From NCBI GenBank assembly GCA_934589525.1, contig CAKTOB010000002.1, positions 1 through 64,000 of the forward strand: a DNA stretch of 64,000 bases. Reading direction: 5' to 3'. The DNA comes from an uncultured Oscillospiraceae bacterium (lineage in GTDB: Bacteria; Bacillota; Clostridia; Oscillospirales; Oscillospiraceae). Of this stretch, positions 51,731 through 61,558 are shown one piece after another. A model generated the notes under the pieces. That model was given only the letters and a program-made list of their open reading frames with translations, was not told the origin of the DNA and ran no database searches. Within the stretch, counting starts at the first letter, position 1, and every line of letters begins with the position of its first letter. The translations under genes and the position numbers were made by a program.

Positions 51731-52798
51731 TCAGAAACGGTGCTCCTTGCATGCCTCTACATACGCAATTATATTCTCCCAAGGCACCTCCGGCTCCAGC
51801 AAATGCGTCGGTGCCACCAGCAGGCCCCCGGTCGGACCGGCGATGTCCAAATTTTTGTGAACTGCCGCTTTTACTTCCTCCGGTGTTCCAAAAGGCATTG
51901 TGCTTTGCGTGCCAATGGTGCCGTGGAACGCCAACTTGTCTCCGTATTTTTTGAACACCGTTTCAAAGTCCATGCTTTCAGGCTGGATCGGATTCAGAAT
52001 ATCCACGCCCGCATCGATCAGATGGGGAATTATCGGTTCAATATAGCCGCAGGAATGGTAGAATATCAGCAGGTCCGGCTTGATTGCTTTTGCTTCACGG
52101 ATAATTTTCGTCAGCCGGGGCTTCAGCCATTCGACATAGGTTTCTTCCCGCATCATCAGGCGGCTCTGCGTTCCCACATCATCGCCCAAATAAAGAAAAT
52201 CCACACCAGCGTGTGCATACAGCTTTGCCCTCTGCAAGGACATTTCCGTAACCTTATCAAAAATCACCTCTGCCAGATCCTCGTCTCCGAGCATGTCCAT
52301 CATCAGCGGCTCCATTCCACGGATATACCAAGCAGTTTCCCAAATCGTACACTGCATATTTCCGATGGCAGCCAATCCCCGCTCATGAAGCGCCTGTACT
52401 TCCCCCTGTAATTTTTCATTGTTCTTCAGGGAATAGGTCGGCAGAGGGTATTCCTTCAAGACTTCAATATCCTCAACATCCCGCAGCGGACAAAACATCT
52501 GAGTCATATGCATAGAGGTTGGGGTTGCCCGATGTCCGATTCCCCATTCATCCAGTTCTGAAACCTGAATATGGTTTTTCTCGTTGTGAAACCTCAAGAA
52601 TCTGCTCCGGTCATCGTTATCCGGAACCAATTCAGAAATCCGGCGCATAGGAACAGAGAAATAGTCCTGGTAGCTTTCTTCTGTCCCAAACCTCTCATGG
52701 AAGCTTCTTTCCAGACTGGGACATAAAAACAGCTCACAAGGGACCCATGCACAGCCCTTTTTACGCAGCAAATTTAATAGATTCTCTCTTGGTGTCAT
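51731..52798 (-). CDS. Uroporphyrinogen decarboxylase-like (MtaA/CmuA-type) protein
   Basis: Encodes 355 aa of the URO-D superfamily: LYLGDDVGTQSRLMMREETY, LIFYHSCGYIEPIIPHLID and ILNPIQPESMDFETVFKKYG. The HSCG segment suggests a zinc-binding methyltransferase of the MtaA/CmuA type rather than haem synthesis, and no haem genes are nearby. Start 52798 has GGAG 8 bases upstream; 52804 is an alternative. Divergent from an AraC regulator, likely its controller. Substrate unknown. Confidence 0.85.
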   Translation of the reverse strand: MTPRENLLNLLRKKGCAWVPCELFLCPSLERSFHERFGTEESYQDYFSVPMRRISELVPDNDDRSRFLRFHNEKNHIQVSELDEWGIGHRATPTSMHMTQMFCPLRDVEDIEVLKEYPLPTYSLKNNEKLQGEVQALHERGLAAIGNMQCTIWETAWYIRGMEPLMMDMLGDEDLAEVIFDKVTEMSLQRAKLYAHAGVDFLYLGDDVGTQSRLMMREETYVEWLKPRLTKIIREAKAIKPDLLIFYHSCGYIEPIIPHLIDAGVDILNPIQPESMDFETVFKKYGDKLAFHGTIGTQSTMPFGTPEEVKAAVHKNLDIAGPTGGLLVAPTHLLEPEVPWENIIAYVEACKEHRF

Positions 52799-52869
52799 TT
52801 TCATTACTCCTTTTTATATTTCTTATGGTCATTGGCGAAATACTGTCTGTTCGTTGGGCGATTCCCTGT

Positions 52870-53131
52870 TTCACCGGCGATCCTTCCGGCTTTGTTTGCA
52901 GTCGTCCCAACCATTGCTTTTCACAAAGCGCTCCTGCATAATGTACGGTTTTATAATAGCATTTCTCTCTCAAAAAATCTCTCCACGATTGGGCTTTCTT
53001 TTGATAGGATGTATAAAATACGGAACTCTCCTTGCCGTTTCAATCATACCGTTTTACATTCCACTTTTGTTCAACATGGCTATCCATAACTCCATTAGTG
53101 CCATGAACGAAATCATTTCACTTCTTTCTGC
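52870..53131. other. Divergent gap between the URO-D-like and AraC genes
   Basis: The 385-base gap 52799-53183 has no convincing gene; an upstream extension of the AraC frame reads hydrophobic but lacks a ribosome site. TATAATAG near 52952 may belong to the minus-strand promoter. Confidence 0.4.
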
Positions 53132-53160
53132 TTGCACATTATCCACGAAAGGCTTATACT
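53132..53160 (+). promoter_or_regulatory. Promoter of the AraC-type regulator
   Basis: TTGCAC (53132-53137), 17 bases, TATACT (53155-53160), with AGGAGG and ATG close behind (53184). Confidence 0.7.
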
Positions 53161-53183
53161 GTTCAATAAAAGGAGGCCTGTTT

Positions 53184-54050
53184 ATGTCGTATAGCCCTAT
53201 TGAAGCAATCGTCCGATCCAGCACCTCTCTGCTGATCCATAACGCATGTAAGCAGGAATTTGCGCCCGGCTATGTTTTCTTTGCGCACTGTCACGAAACT
53301 GTTGAAATTCTGTTGATTCAGGAAGGAAGCTGCAATCTGAAATGCAACAATCTTCCCCTGCCTGTAAAATCAGGTGAATTAGTGGTCATCTTTCCCCACA
53401 CGATCCACAGTTTTTCTGTAACCTCCGCAATACCCTGCCGTTTCCTGCAAATACATATCTGGCCAAACTGTTTTTACAATATTGACCCAAGCACCGTCAA
53501 TGCTCTTCCGTTTGTTGCCCAGATTGTTGATAAACGGAGTGCCTACCTTGTTCGTCCAACGAATGACGAAATTCTAAACTGCATGCAGCGGATTTGTCGT
53601 GAAGCCTCCCAGACAGAAGCACAGTACGCCCGCATCCTGACGAACGCATATATTATTGAACTTGCTTTGCTTCTATCACGGAATATTTCTGATTCTTACC
53701 GCCACATCTTTACCATAGGAAACGAGCTCACCATCCACGCCATAAACTACATCAGCACACATTTGGAGCAAAAGCTCTCTTTGAAGGACGTTGCGCAGGC
53801 ATGTCATGTTTCCTCTCGATATCTTTCTCAAGTATTCAAAGAAAACGTCAATATAACCGTGAACACCTATATCAGTATCGCCAAAGTTGACAAAGCCTTT
53901 AGCTATATTTCCTCCAAAGAAATGCACATAAACGATATTGCGGAGCTACTCGGCTTTTCCAGCTCACAGTATTTTGCGTCCACTTTCAAAAAGTACACCG
54001 GCTTCACGCCTACAGAATTTGCCGCATCCGGTACCAAGCATCCCTTCTGA
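53184..54050 (+). CDS. AraC-family transcriptional regulator
   Basis: Encodes 288 aa. An N-terminal cupin-like sensor (HCHETVEILLIQEGSCNLKC, FPHTIHSFSV) precedes two C-terminal HTHs (LSLKDVAQACHVSSRYLSQV and INDIAELLGFSSSQYFASTF, ending KKYTGFTPTEF). AGGAGG precedes the ATG. It probably activates the divergent URO-D-like gene in response to a small molecule. Confidence 0.92.
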   Translation: MSYSPIEAIVRSSTSLLIHNACKQEFAPGYVFFAHCHETVEILLIQEGSCNLKCNNLPLPVKSGELVVIFPHTIHSFSVTSAIPCRFLQIHIWPNCFYNIDPSTVNALPFVAQIVDKRSAYLVRPTNDEILNCMQRICREASQTEAQYARILTNAYIIELALLLSRNISDSYRHIFTIGNELTIHAINYISTHLEQKLSLKDVAQACHVSSRYLSQVFKENVNITVNTYISIAKVDKAFSYISSKEMHINDIAELLGFSSSQYFASTFKKYTGFTPTEFAASGTKHPF

Positions 54051-54059
54051 TACGATTTT

Positions 54060-54420
54060 CAGTACCTGTAACGTCCCGGAACGCCCCGAATACAACCCGT
54101 GCAGACAAAACGGAACCACCCCCCAACCTGTCATTCCGAGGGAGCGGCAGCGAGTCGAGGGATGACATGTCGATAGGTGATTTCATACAACCATACAGGT
54201 TGTATTCGTTACGTTGCATGGCGATGAATCATCGCCGCTACATCGCGTGGTACCGTTCAACCATACAGGTTGTATCCGGAACGTGGCGGGCGGCAGATTT
54301 GCCGCCCCTACAGACACACCGGTACGTGGTACCATTCATCCACATGGGTTATTTTCGCCACGTCCCCCGGAACGGCACATAGGCCGTTCCCTACGGTATC
54401 GCTGAAAGGTTTATTTTTTC
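54060..54420. repeat. Dispersed repeat block 6
   Basis: Module D fragment near 54127-54170, module B inverted near 54213-54245, module C near 54285-54315, and module A inverted near 54369-54405. No gene in 54051-54574. Confidence 0.85.
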
Positions 54421-54515
54421 AACCGGGGGGTCAAAAGCCTCCGGTTGTCTGATTTGCGGGTTGTCCGGAAGGCGGTGATCCATCACGTTGGGAATGAAAG
54501 CAGCTGCAAAAGTGA

Positions 54516-54547
54516 CCCCGGGCGCACCAAAAGCGGTGCGCCCGGGG
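54516..54547 (-). terminator. Probable terminator of the glycerol operon
   Basis: CCCCGGGCGCACC and GGTGCGCCCGGGG perfect arms; on the minus strand the stem is followed by TCACTTTTGC, a weak T tract. Confidence 0.65.
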
Positions 54548-54574
54548 CTGCGTAGAGAAGATAAGGAAGGAGGG

Positions 54575-54940
54575 TTAGGGAATGTTTTTGGTGGCGACGA
54601 TGTCTACGCCGGTTCCTGCCACGTTGGACAGGAGCACGTCACCGATGTGGACGGGGGCCTGGGCGGTGACACCCTTCAGGGCGGAGACAATGTCAAAGAT
54701 CTTGCCCTTGGGAATATCCTGGGCGGTTTTGCAGCTGACGACCGCCTCGCCGTTGCGGCTTCCTGTCAGGCGCACGGTGCTGGTAACGATCCGGGTGGGA
54801 TTGGTGACCTCTTTTCTTGCGTAGTCGTGGCCACGCTTGCAGGTGTAGCCGGTGACCTCTTGGATCTCACCGTTTTCCATGGTCACGGTAATGGAACAGC
54901 CCAGAGGGCAGCCGATGCAGGTCAATTCACGTTTTGCCAT
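54575..54940 (-). CDS. DUF1667-family Cys-rich protein
   Basis: Encodes 121 aa: RELTCIGCPLGCSITVTMEN and GYTCKRGHDYARKEVTNPTR. Four conserved Cys could bind a metal or Fe-S cluster. In Clostridia this gene follows the two glycerol-oxidising flavoproteins, and it is thought to be a third subunit of that enzyme. Starts 2 bases after the preceding gene. Confidence 0.88.
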   Translation of the reverse strand: MAKRELTCIGCPLGCSITVTMENGEIQEVTGYTCKRGHDYARKEVTNPTRIVTSTVRLTGSRNGEAVVSCKTAQDIPKGKIFDIVSALKGVTAQAPVHIGDVLLSNVAGTGVDIVATKNIP

Positions 54941-54942
54941 CG

Positions 54943-56202
54943 TTATGCCTCCTCAACTGTAATATGGATCCGGTTCAGCTCCGGATGGGCGGCCAGCATT
55001 TCCCGGGTGAGCTTCAGCTCTTCCATCTCGCCGGGGGCCATGACGGGCCGCTTGCGGGACAGGACGACTTCTTCGCCCAGATAAAGCTTTACCACCCGCT
55101 TTTTCATCACGCCGCCGACCCGGAAACGGATGACCAGGTCATCCTGGACAAGGGCCGTGTCAATGCTGGCGGGGACGGTATAGCGGATGCCGCCTTCAAA
55201 GGTGACGGGAATTTCATGCCGGGAAGCGGCCTCACCCTGGGCAAGGTACCGGACGGCAGCACGGCCCGCAGCAGCGGCTTCCTCGGAAACGTAGTCCACC
55301 AAATCGTGAACGTGGAGGACGTTGCCTGCGGCAAAAACGCCGGGGATGCTGGTTTGCAGGCTCTCGTCCACAACGGGGCCGTTGGTAACGGGCGAGATCT
55401 CCACGCCCATGCCCCGGGACAGTTCGTTTTCCGGGATCAGGCCGCAGGAGAGCAGCAGGGTATCGCAGTCATAGTGAATTTCCGTGCCGGGAATGGGCTT
55501 CCGATCCGGGCCCACTTCGGCAATGGTCACGCCGGTGACCCGCTCCTTGCCCTCAATATCCACCACGGTATGGCTGAGCTTCAAAGGAATGTCAAAGTCA
55601 TTGAGGCACTGGACGATGTTCCGCTTCAGGCCGCCGGAGTAGGGCATGAGCTCCGCTACCACCAGGACCTTGGCCCCTTCCAGGGTCATACGGCGGGCCA
55701 TAATGAGGCCAATGTCGCCGCTGCCCAGAATCACCACCCGGCGGCCGGGCATGTATCCCTCCATGTTGACAAGCCGCTGGGCCGTACCGGCGGAGTAAAT
55801 GCCCGCGGGACGGTAGCCCGGAATGTTCAGCGCGCCCCGGCTGCGCTCCCGGCAGCCCATAGTCAGCAGGATGGCCTTGGCGTCGATCTCGATCAGGCCC
55901 TCTTCCCGGTTCACGGCGGTGATGTGCTTGTCCTGGCTGATGGACAGCACCATGGTATTGAGTTTGTATTCAATGCCCCGGTCCATGGCCTGGGCAATGT
56001 AACGGGAGGCATACTCCGGGCCCGTCAGCTCTTCGCCAAAGGTATGCAGGCCGAAGCCATTGTGGATGCACTGGTTCAGGATGCCGCCCAGCTGCACGTC
56101 CCGCTCCAGAATGAGGATGCTGCGGCAGCCGGCATCATAGGCCGCAATGGCGGCAGACAGACCGGCGGGGCCGCCGCCGATGACAACGATGTCATATTTC
56201 AT
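54943..56202 (-). CDS. NAD/FAD-dependent oxidoreductase (GlpB-like subunit)
   Basis: Encodes 419 aa: FAD motif VIGGGPAGLSAAIAAY, NAD motif VILGSGDIGLIMARR, and GVFAAGNVLHVHDLVD. Pairs with the glycerol-3-phosphate dehydrogenase one base upstream and likely passes electrons onward to NAD. Confidence 0.9.
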   Translation of the reverse strand: MKYDIVVIGGGPAGLSAAIAAYDAGCRSILILERDVQLGGILNQCIHNGFGLHTFGEELTGPEYASRYIAQAMDRGIEYKLNTMVLSISQDKHITAVNREEGLIEIDAKAILLTMGCRERSRGALNIPGYRPAGIYSAGTAQRLVNMEGYMPGRRVVILGSGDIGLIMARRMTLEGAKVLVVAELMPYSGGLKRNIVQCLNDFDIPLKLSHTVVDIEGKERVTGVTIAEVGPDRKPIPGTEIHYDCDTLLLSCGLIPENELSRGMGVEISPVTNGPVVDESLQTSIPGVFAAGNVLHVHDLVDYVSEEAAAAGRAAVRYLAQGEAASRHEIPVTFEGGIRYTVPASIDTALVQDDLVIRFRVGGVMKKRVVKLYLGEEVVLSRKRPVMAPGEMEELKLTREMLAAHPELNRIHITVEEA

Positions 56203-57653
56203 TACTGCTGCACCTCCCCGATGGTGTCTTTATTGACCCCGGTGATCAGCTTGGACTGACCGCCGCACTTGGTGATCTCACTCTGGGAAACCTGCATTTC
56301 CCGTGCCAGGATCTCCATGACCCGGGGACTGCAGAAGCCCGCTTGGCAGCGGCCCATACCCGCCCGGGTGCGGCGCTTCACGCCGTCCAGGCTCTTGGCA
56401 CCCAGGGACCGGTGGATGGAATCCAGGATCTCCCCTTCCGTGACCTGCTCGCAGCGGCAGATGATTTGGCCGTAGGCGGGGTTTTCACGGATCAGGGCCT
56501 GATAGTCTTCCTTGGAAAGCTTCTTGGGGTCCAGAACGCCCTTGCGGGTGGGGATGTAGTCTTCCTTTTCCTTCAAATCCATCAAATCCCGCATGAGCTC
56601 TGCCACATGCAGACCGATGGCGGGGGAGGAGGACAGGCCCGGGGACTCGATTCCGGCGCAGTCGATAAACTGCTGGGCACCCTCCGCGGGGCCGATGACG
56701 AACTCATGGTGGTCCTCATGGGCCCGGAGACCGGCGAAGCTGGTAATGGTCTGCCGGATGGGCAGATTTTCCACGGTGGCACCGGCCTTGGCGATCAGGT
56801 CGTCCAGGCCTTCGGCGGTGGTATTGGTACCCTCCCGATCTTCTACGTCAATGGCCGTGGGGCCGACGATGGTGTTGCCGTGGACCGTGGGGCTCACCAG
56901 AACGCCCTTGCCCAGCTTGCCGGGCAGCTGGAAGATGGTATGGGAGACGAAGCCGCCGGTGCTCTTGTCCAGCAGGCAGTAGTCCCCCCGCCGGGGGGTA
57001 ATGTGCAGCTTCCGGGTGGAAACCATGTTGTGCAGCACGTCGGCATAGACACCGGCGGCGTTTACCACATAACGGGTCTCCAAATCCCCCTTGTCCGTAT
57101 GGACGACCCAGTAGCCGTCCTTCCAGGTAAAGCCCTTTACCTGGGTGTTAAACTGAAATTCCACGCCGTTGTCATAGGCGTTTTCAGCCAGTGCGATGGT
57201 CAGATTAAAGGGGCACACAATGCCGCCGGTGGGTGCCCAAAGGGCGGCCACGGCCTTCTTGGACACGTTGGGCTCCAGCTCGTGCAGCCGCTTGGCATCC
57301 ACGATTTCCAACTGTTTGACACCGTTTTTCACGCCGTTTTCATACAGAGCCTGGAGTTTTGGCAGGTCATCCTCAGACATACATACAACCAGGGAGCCAT
57401 TCATCTGGAAATCAAAATCCAGGTCCTTGGCAAGCTTCGGCATCATCAGGTTGCCTTCCAGGTTCATTTTGGCCATCAACGTGCCGTTGGCAGCGTCAAA
57501 GCCCGCATGGATGATGGCGCTGTTGGCCTTGGAAGTACCGCAGCACACATCCTCCTCTTTGTCCAGTACCAGCATCCGGCCTTCATACCGGGACAGGTAC
57601 CGGGCAACGGCGCAGCCGGTAACACCGGCGCCGATCACAATAATATCGTACAA
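56202..57653 (-). CDS. glpA: Glycerol-3-phosphate dehydrogenase, GlpA-type with [2Fe-2S] domain
   Basis: Encodes 483 aa: DAO-fold FAD domain (VIGAGVTGCAVARYLSRYEG, CCGTSKANSAIIHAGFD, EDHHEFVIGPAE) and a C-terminal BFD-like [2Fe-2S] domain (CRCEQVTEGEI, AGMGRCQAGFC). Oxidises glycerol-3-phosphate to dihydroxyacetone phosphate. Third gene in the operon. Confidence 0.92.
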   Translation of the reverse strand: MYDIIVIGAGVTGCAVARYLSRYEGRMLVLDKEEDVCCGTSKANSAIIHAGFDAANGTLMAKMNLEGNLMMPKLAKDLDFDFQMNGSLVVCMSEDDLPKLQALYENGVKNGVKQLEIVDAKRLHELEPNVSKKAVAALWAPTGGIVCPFNLTIALAENAYDNGVEFQFNTQVKGFTWKDGYWVVHTDKGDLETRYVVNAAGVYADVLHNMVSTRKLHITPRRGDYCLLDKSTGGFVSHTIFQLPGKLGKGVLVSPTVHGNTIVGPTAIDVEDREGTNTTAEGLDDLIAKAGATVENLPIRQTITSFAGLRAHEDHHEFVIGPAEGAQQFIDCAGIESPGLSSSPAIGLHVAELMRDLMDLKEKEDYIPTRKGVLDPKKLSKEDYQALIRENPAYGQIICRCEQVTEGEILDSIHRSLGAKSLDGVKRRTRAGMGRCQAGFCSPRVMEILAREMQVSQSEITKCGGQSKLITGVNKDTIGEVQQ

Positions 57654-57681
57654 GAAGATTCCTCCTTATCCACTCAGGAAA

Positions 57682-57729
57682 GTCGGGCAGCCCAAGTAAA
57701 CCTTCCGGTAGGAAGCTGGACTGCCCGAC
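57682..57729 (-). other. Long hairpin in the glpF-glpA spacer
   Basis: GTCGGGCAG and CTGCCCGAC arms enclose an inner CTTCC/GGAAG stem. No T-run follows, so it is more likely an RNA stability or processing element than a terminator. Confidence 0.5.
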
Positions 57730-57776
57730 ACGTTCACTTAGAGCAGAGAATATTCAATAGTGCTGAATTTAAGATG

Positions 57777-58493
57777 TTACCAGGGAATGGCGTTGTACAG
57801 CAGGACTGCAACGATACCGCCGATGATGGGTCCAAAGATGGGCACCACCAGGCCGTACTTGAAGTTGCTGTCGCCCTTGCCCTTGATGGGCAGGATGGCG
57901 TGGGCCAGACGGGGTCCCAGGTCACGGGCGGGGTTCAGAGCGTAACCGGTCAGGCCGCCGAGAGACATACCGATGGAGACGATGATGCCGAATACCAACA
58001 GCTTGCCAACACCGGCATTCAGCTCGGGAACCTGATTCAGGCCGCAGATGGCGAATACCAGAACGAAGGTGGCAATGGCTTCCTGCAGGATGTTCCGGCC
58101 GGTGTTGGGGATGGAAGGACCGGTGGAGAACACGCCCAGCTTGGTGCCGGGATCGTCGGTGGCGTCGAACTGATCCTTGAACATGACGTAGACCAGGATA
58201 CCGCCAACCATGCCGCCCAGGATCTGAGCGATGATGTAGCCGGGAACCAGCGCCCAATCGAACATGCCGCCGACGGCCAGCGCGATGGTCAGCGCGGGGT
58301 TGAAGCTAGCGCCGGAGGCTTCACCGAAGATGAAGGCAGGCAGCATGACCGCAAGGCCCCAGGCCAGGGTGATCTGGATGGAACCGGCGCCCTTCATGCC
58401 GGACTTGTTCAAAGTGACGTTTGCGACAACGCCGTCGCCCAACAGAATCAGCAGCATCGTGCCGAGAAATTCACACAAATACTTTAAGAACAT
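57777..58493 (-). CDS. glpF: Glycerol uptake facilitator (MIP family)
   Basis: Encodes 238 aa with six helices and two half helices. The pore motifs are SGASFNPALTIAL (NPA) and GYALNPARDLGPR (NPAR, glycerol-type Asp after). Glycerol enters through it and is trapped by GlpK. Confidence 0.96.
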   Translation of the reverse strand: MFLKYLCEFLGTMLLILLGDGVVANVTLNKSGMKGAGSIQITLAWGLAVMLPAFIFGEASGASFNPALTIALAVGGMFDWALVPGYIIAQILGGMVGGILVYVMFKDQFDATDDPGTKLGVFSTGPSIPNTGRNILQEAIATFVLVFAICGLNQVPELNAGVGKLLVFGIIVSIGMSLGGLTGYALNPARDLGPRLAHAILPIKGKGDSNFKYGLVVPIFGPIIGGIVAVLLYNAIPW

Positions 58494-58567
58494 GGTTTTT
58501 CCTCCCTATCAAAATGTCAAAGCCTAATAGGCTGTCATACCCGATGGATTTTTACAAATCCTGCGAT

Positions 58568-60061
58568 TTAGTCCTTGGCCCAGCCGTAAGCACACTTCAC
58601 GGCCTTGTTCCAGCCCTTGACCTTCTCGGCCCGCTCTTCGGCGGTGATCTCGGGATGGAAGACCCGATCGATGGCACGGTTGCGGACCACGTCTTCCTTG
58701 TTGGCCCAGTAGCCCACGGCCAGACCGGCCAGGTAGGCAGCGCCCATGGCGGTGGTTTCAACGCAGGTGGGACGCTGGACAGGAGCGCCGGAAATGTCGG
58801 ACTGCATCTGCATGAGCAGGTTGTTGGCGGAAGCGCCGCCGTCCACGTTCAGGGCAGCCAGCTTGATGCCGGAGTCCGCCTGCATGGCGACCAGGATGTC
58901 ATTGACCTGGTAGGCCAGAGATTCCATGGTGGCACGGATGATGTGATTCTTGTTGACACCGCGGGTGATGCCCACGATGGTGCCGCGGGCGTACTGATCC
59001 CAGTGGGGGGCGCCCAGACCGGTGAAGGCGGGAACCACATAGCAGCCGTTGGTATCCTTGACCTTGCCGGCATAGTACTCGGAGTCAGGAGCGGACTCGA
59101 TGATCTTCAGCTCATCCCGCAGCCACTGAATGGCGGCACCGGCTACGAATACGGAGCCTTCCAGAGCGTATTCCACCTTGCCGTTGAGGCCCCAGGCGAT
59201 GGTGGTGACCAGGCCGTTCTGAGAGAAGACAGGCTTTTCGCCGGTGTTCATCAGCAGGAAGGCACCGGTGCCGTAGGTGTTCTTGGCTTCACCGGGATGG
59301 TAGCAAGCCTGGCCGAAGAGGGCCGCCTGCTGGTCACCGGCAGCACCGGCGATCTTGATGGGTCCGCCCAGCAGGGAGGGATCGGTCTCGCCGTAAACAC
59401 AGCTGGAGGGCATGGGAGTGGGAAGCATGCAGCGAGGAATATTCAGTTCCTTCAGGATGTCGTCATCCCACTGCAAGGTGTTGATGTTGAAGAGCATGGT
59501 CCGGGAGGCGTTGGAATAGTCGGTGACGTGGACCTTGCCGCCGGTGAGCTTCCAAATCAGCCAGGTTTCGACGGTACCGAAGAGCAGCTCGCCCCGCTCT
59601 GCCCGCTCCCGTGCGCCGGGAACGTTTTCCAGCAGCCAATGGACCTTGGTACCGGAGAAGTAAGCGTCAATGACCAGGCCGGTCTTGGCCCGGAAGGAAT
59701 CGGTCAGGCCCTTGGCCTTCAGGGAGTCGCAGTACTCACTGGTACGGCGGCACTGCCAGACGATGGCGTGGTGAATGGGCTCGCCAGTGACCTTATCCCA
59801 AACGATGGCGGTCTCACGCTGGTTGGTGATGCCGATGGCGGCGATGTCTGCCGCGGTGGCGCCCACCTTCTGCATGGCCTCCACAGCCACGCCCAGCTGC
59901 GTGGCCCAGATCTCATTTGCGTCATGTTCTACCCAGCCGGGCTTCGGAAAGTATTGGGGGAACTCCCGCTGGGAGACGCTGCACATTTCGCCTCTCTCGT
60001 TGAAAAGAATGCAGCGGTTCGAAGTGGTACCGGCGTCCAGGGCCATGATGTACTTTGCCAT
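58568..60061 (-). CDS. glpK: Glycerol kinase
   Basis: Encodes 497 aa of the FGGY family: [53 protein letters not shown] and [20 protein letters not shown]. Phosphorylates glycerol. AGGAGG precedes ATG 60061. First gene of glpK-glpF-glpA-glpB-like-DUF1667. Confidence 0.97.
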   Translation of the reverse strand: MAKYIMALDAGTTSNRCILFNERGEMCSVSQREFPQYFPKPGWVEHDANEIWATQLGVAVEAMQKVGATAADIAAIGITNQRETAIVWDKVTGEPIHHAIVWQCRRTSEYCDSLKAKGLTDSFRAKTGLVIDAYFSGTKVHWLLENVPGARERAERGELLFGTVETWLIWKLTGGKVHVTDYSNASRTMLFNINTLQWDDDILKELNIPRCMLPTPMPSSCVYGETDPSLLGGPIKIAGAAGDQQAALFGQACYHPGEAKNTYGTGAFLLMNTGEKPVFSQNGLVTTIAWGLNGKVEYALEGSVFVAGAAIQWLRDELKIIESAPDSEYYAGKVKDTNGCYVVPAFTGLGAPHWDQYARGTIVGITRGVNKNHIIRATMESLAYQVNDILVAMQADSGIKLAALNVDGGASANNLLMQMQSDISGAPVQRPTCVETTAMGAAYLAGLAVGYWANKEDVVRNRAIDRVFHPEITAEERAEKVKGWNKAVKCAYGWAKD

Positions 60062-60129
60062 AAATACGTCCTCCTTATCTTTCTTGCAAATTAAAAATTT
60101 TTCACCCTCAGGTGCTATCCACAATACAC

Positions 60130-60158
60130 ATTATAACAAGAAATGGGGCTGCCGTCAT
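60130..60158 (-). promoter_or_regulatory. Promoter of the glp operon
   Basis: Minus strand ATGACG (60158-60153), 17 bases, TATAAT (60135-60130). The poor -35 with a good -10 suggests need for an activator. Confidence 0.6.
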
Positions 60159-60160
60159 TA

Positions 60161-60191
60161 GACAATATCTTTAAGTTGTCAAAACCGACAA
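60161..60191 (-). promoter_or_regulatory. Overlapping inverted repeats upstream of the glp promoter
   Basis: GACAA (60161-60165), TTGTC (60176-60180) and GACAA (60187-60191) form two overlapping inverted repeats just upstream of the -35. This is a good position for activation by the neighbouring TetR-type protein. Confidence 0.5.
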
Positions 60192-60279
60192 AAATTTTTG
60201 CACTTGCTCTTAAAATATAGCACTTCTGCACACAACATCCTATGTGCCCAAAGGCAACATAGAAGTGCCCGCCAAAAAA

Positions 60280-60798
60280 TCACCCTGCCTTCTGCATGGT
60301 GGAAAACAGCGCCCGCAGGTATTTGGCGCAGGCATCCACATTGAGGGGGGTCCGGCTGACCACCAGACTGTCCAGGGTGCAGAACACGGCGTAGCAGAGC
60401 ATGTCCAGGGCCAGATCAAAGGTCTCGGGCTCCTCCGTTTCCGGCAGGTACCGGGCCAGCTGGGGCCGCAAAATGCCGCCGGTAAGCTGATACAGCTTTT
60501 CCCGCCCCAGGGCCGGGGAGAGCTGCCGCAGCAGGGGCTGCTTGGCCCGCAGAAGCTCCAGGGCCTGATGGCACCACGCCTCCGGCTCCATGGTCTCGTC
60601 ATATTGCAGCGGCACGCAGAGCTGGCACTCCACGATCCACTCCAACACGCTGTAAATATCCTGATAATGGTAGTAAAAGGTTTGACGCTTCATCTGCGTC
60701 TGCTCCATGATGCTCCCGATGGTGATCTTGCTCACGGGCTTTACAAGCATCATTTCCTCAACGGCCTCGGCAATTCTTCCCTTGGTATCGCTGCACAT
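60280..60798 (-). CDS. TetR-family regulator, DhaS-like
   Basis: Encodes 172 aa. The HTH is ITIGSIMEQTQMKRQTFYYH followed by YQDIYSVLEWIVE. The short C-terminal part resembles DhaS-type activators of dihydroxyacetone use. Its position next to glpP and glpK suggests a role in glycerol control. Lies 12 bases after glpP, same strand. Confidence 0.85.
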   Translation of the reverse strand: MCSDTKGRIAEAVEEMMLVKPVSKITIGSIMEQTQMKRQTFYYHYQDIYSVLEWIVECQLCVPLQYDETMEPEAWCHQALELLRAKQPLLRQLSPALGREKLYQLTGGILRPQLARYLPETEEPETFDLALDMLCYAVFCTLDSLVVSRTPLNVDACAKYLRALFSTMQKAG

Positions 60799-60810
60799 GA
60801 CCCATCCTCC

Positions 60811-61374
60811 TTACATCTGCCAGACGTTGGGGGCAGTACTGGAGATGGCCAGGGCCCCCGCCTCCAGTGCCTGCATGACTTCTCGTTTTTCTGTGATGAG
60901 CCCGCCGGTAAGCACCGGAAGGCCGGTGATCTGCCGGATCTTGCCGATCATGGTGGGCATCAAACCGGGCAGAATGTCAATGGCGTCGGGCTTTAAATTC
61001 CGGACGCTGAAGGCCGCGTCCAGGGCCATGGAGTCAATGAGGAAGACCCGCAGAATGCCGATCATCTGCAGCTCCTTGGCCCGCTGGATCATATTGGCCC
61101 GGGTGGAAATAATGCCGTCGGCCCGGGTGGTGTTGTGGAGAAAATCCACGGAGATCTCCTTGGTGGCAAGGCCCGTAATGAGGTCTGCATGGACGATGGC
61201 GATTTTCCCCGCATTTTTGATCCGCTCCACGATCCCTCCGATGCCGCAAATATCGCCGTAAAGCACAAACACCGTCTGCACATCCGCCTGCAAGCACTCC
61301 GCCAGCCCCGCGTCATCCCGGACCGCCGCAATGATGGGGTTTCGCTGCAGGGCATCGTAAAGTCTCTGTTCCAA
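60811..61374 (-). CDS. glpP: Glycerol-3-phosphate-responsive antiterminator
   Basis: Encodes 187 aa: NPIIAAVRDDAGL, VLYGDICGIGGIVERIKNAG, VHADLITGLATKEISVDFLH and LDILPGLMP-like DILPGLMPTMIGKI. GlpP binds leader RNA with glycerol-3-phosphate and prevents termination. Its own leader holds a terminator (61463-61514). Confidence 0.93.
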   Translation of the reverse strand: MEQRLYDALQRNPIIAAVRDDAGLAECLQADVQTVFVLYGDICGIGGIVERIKNAGKIAIVHADLITGLATKEISVDFLHNTTRADGIISTRANMIQRAKELQMIGILRVFLIDSMALDAAFSVRNLKPDAIDILPGLMPTMIGKIRQITGLPVLTGGLITEKREVMQALEAGALAISSTAPNVWQM

Positions 61375-61462
61375 TCCTCTTCCGCCTCTCTCTTTCCGTC
61401 TTCCGGGGGAACGCCCCGCCGGAATGTTTCCACTTTTTCCCGGTCGTTGACCTCAAAAGGCA

Positions 61463-61514
61463 TAAAAAGAGCATGGCAACCAGGCGGCACGATTTGTCCG
61501 CTTGTCCCCATGCT
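61463..61514 (-). terminator. Attenuator in the glpP leader
   Basis: Minus strand AGCATGG (61514-61508) pairs with CCATGCT (61476-61470), with an inner GCGG/CCGC stem, then CTTTTTA. It lies between the promoter and glpP, so readthrough is needed for expression. Confidence 0.7.
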
Positions 61515-61558
61515 CACCACTCCGGGCAATAATTCACTTGTATTATTTTCCCAAGCAT

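Noticed and set aside
52854..53183. N-terminal extension of the AraC-type regulator
   Set aside because: The extension lacks a ribosome site and crosses a good promoter (53132-53160); AGGAGG supports the start at 53184.
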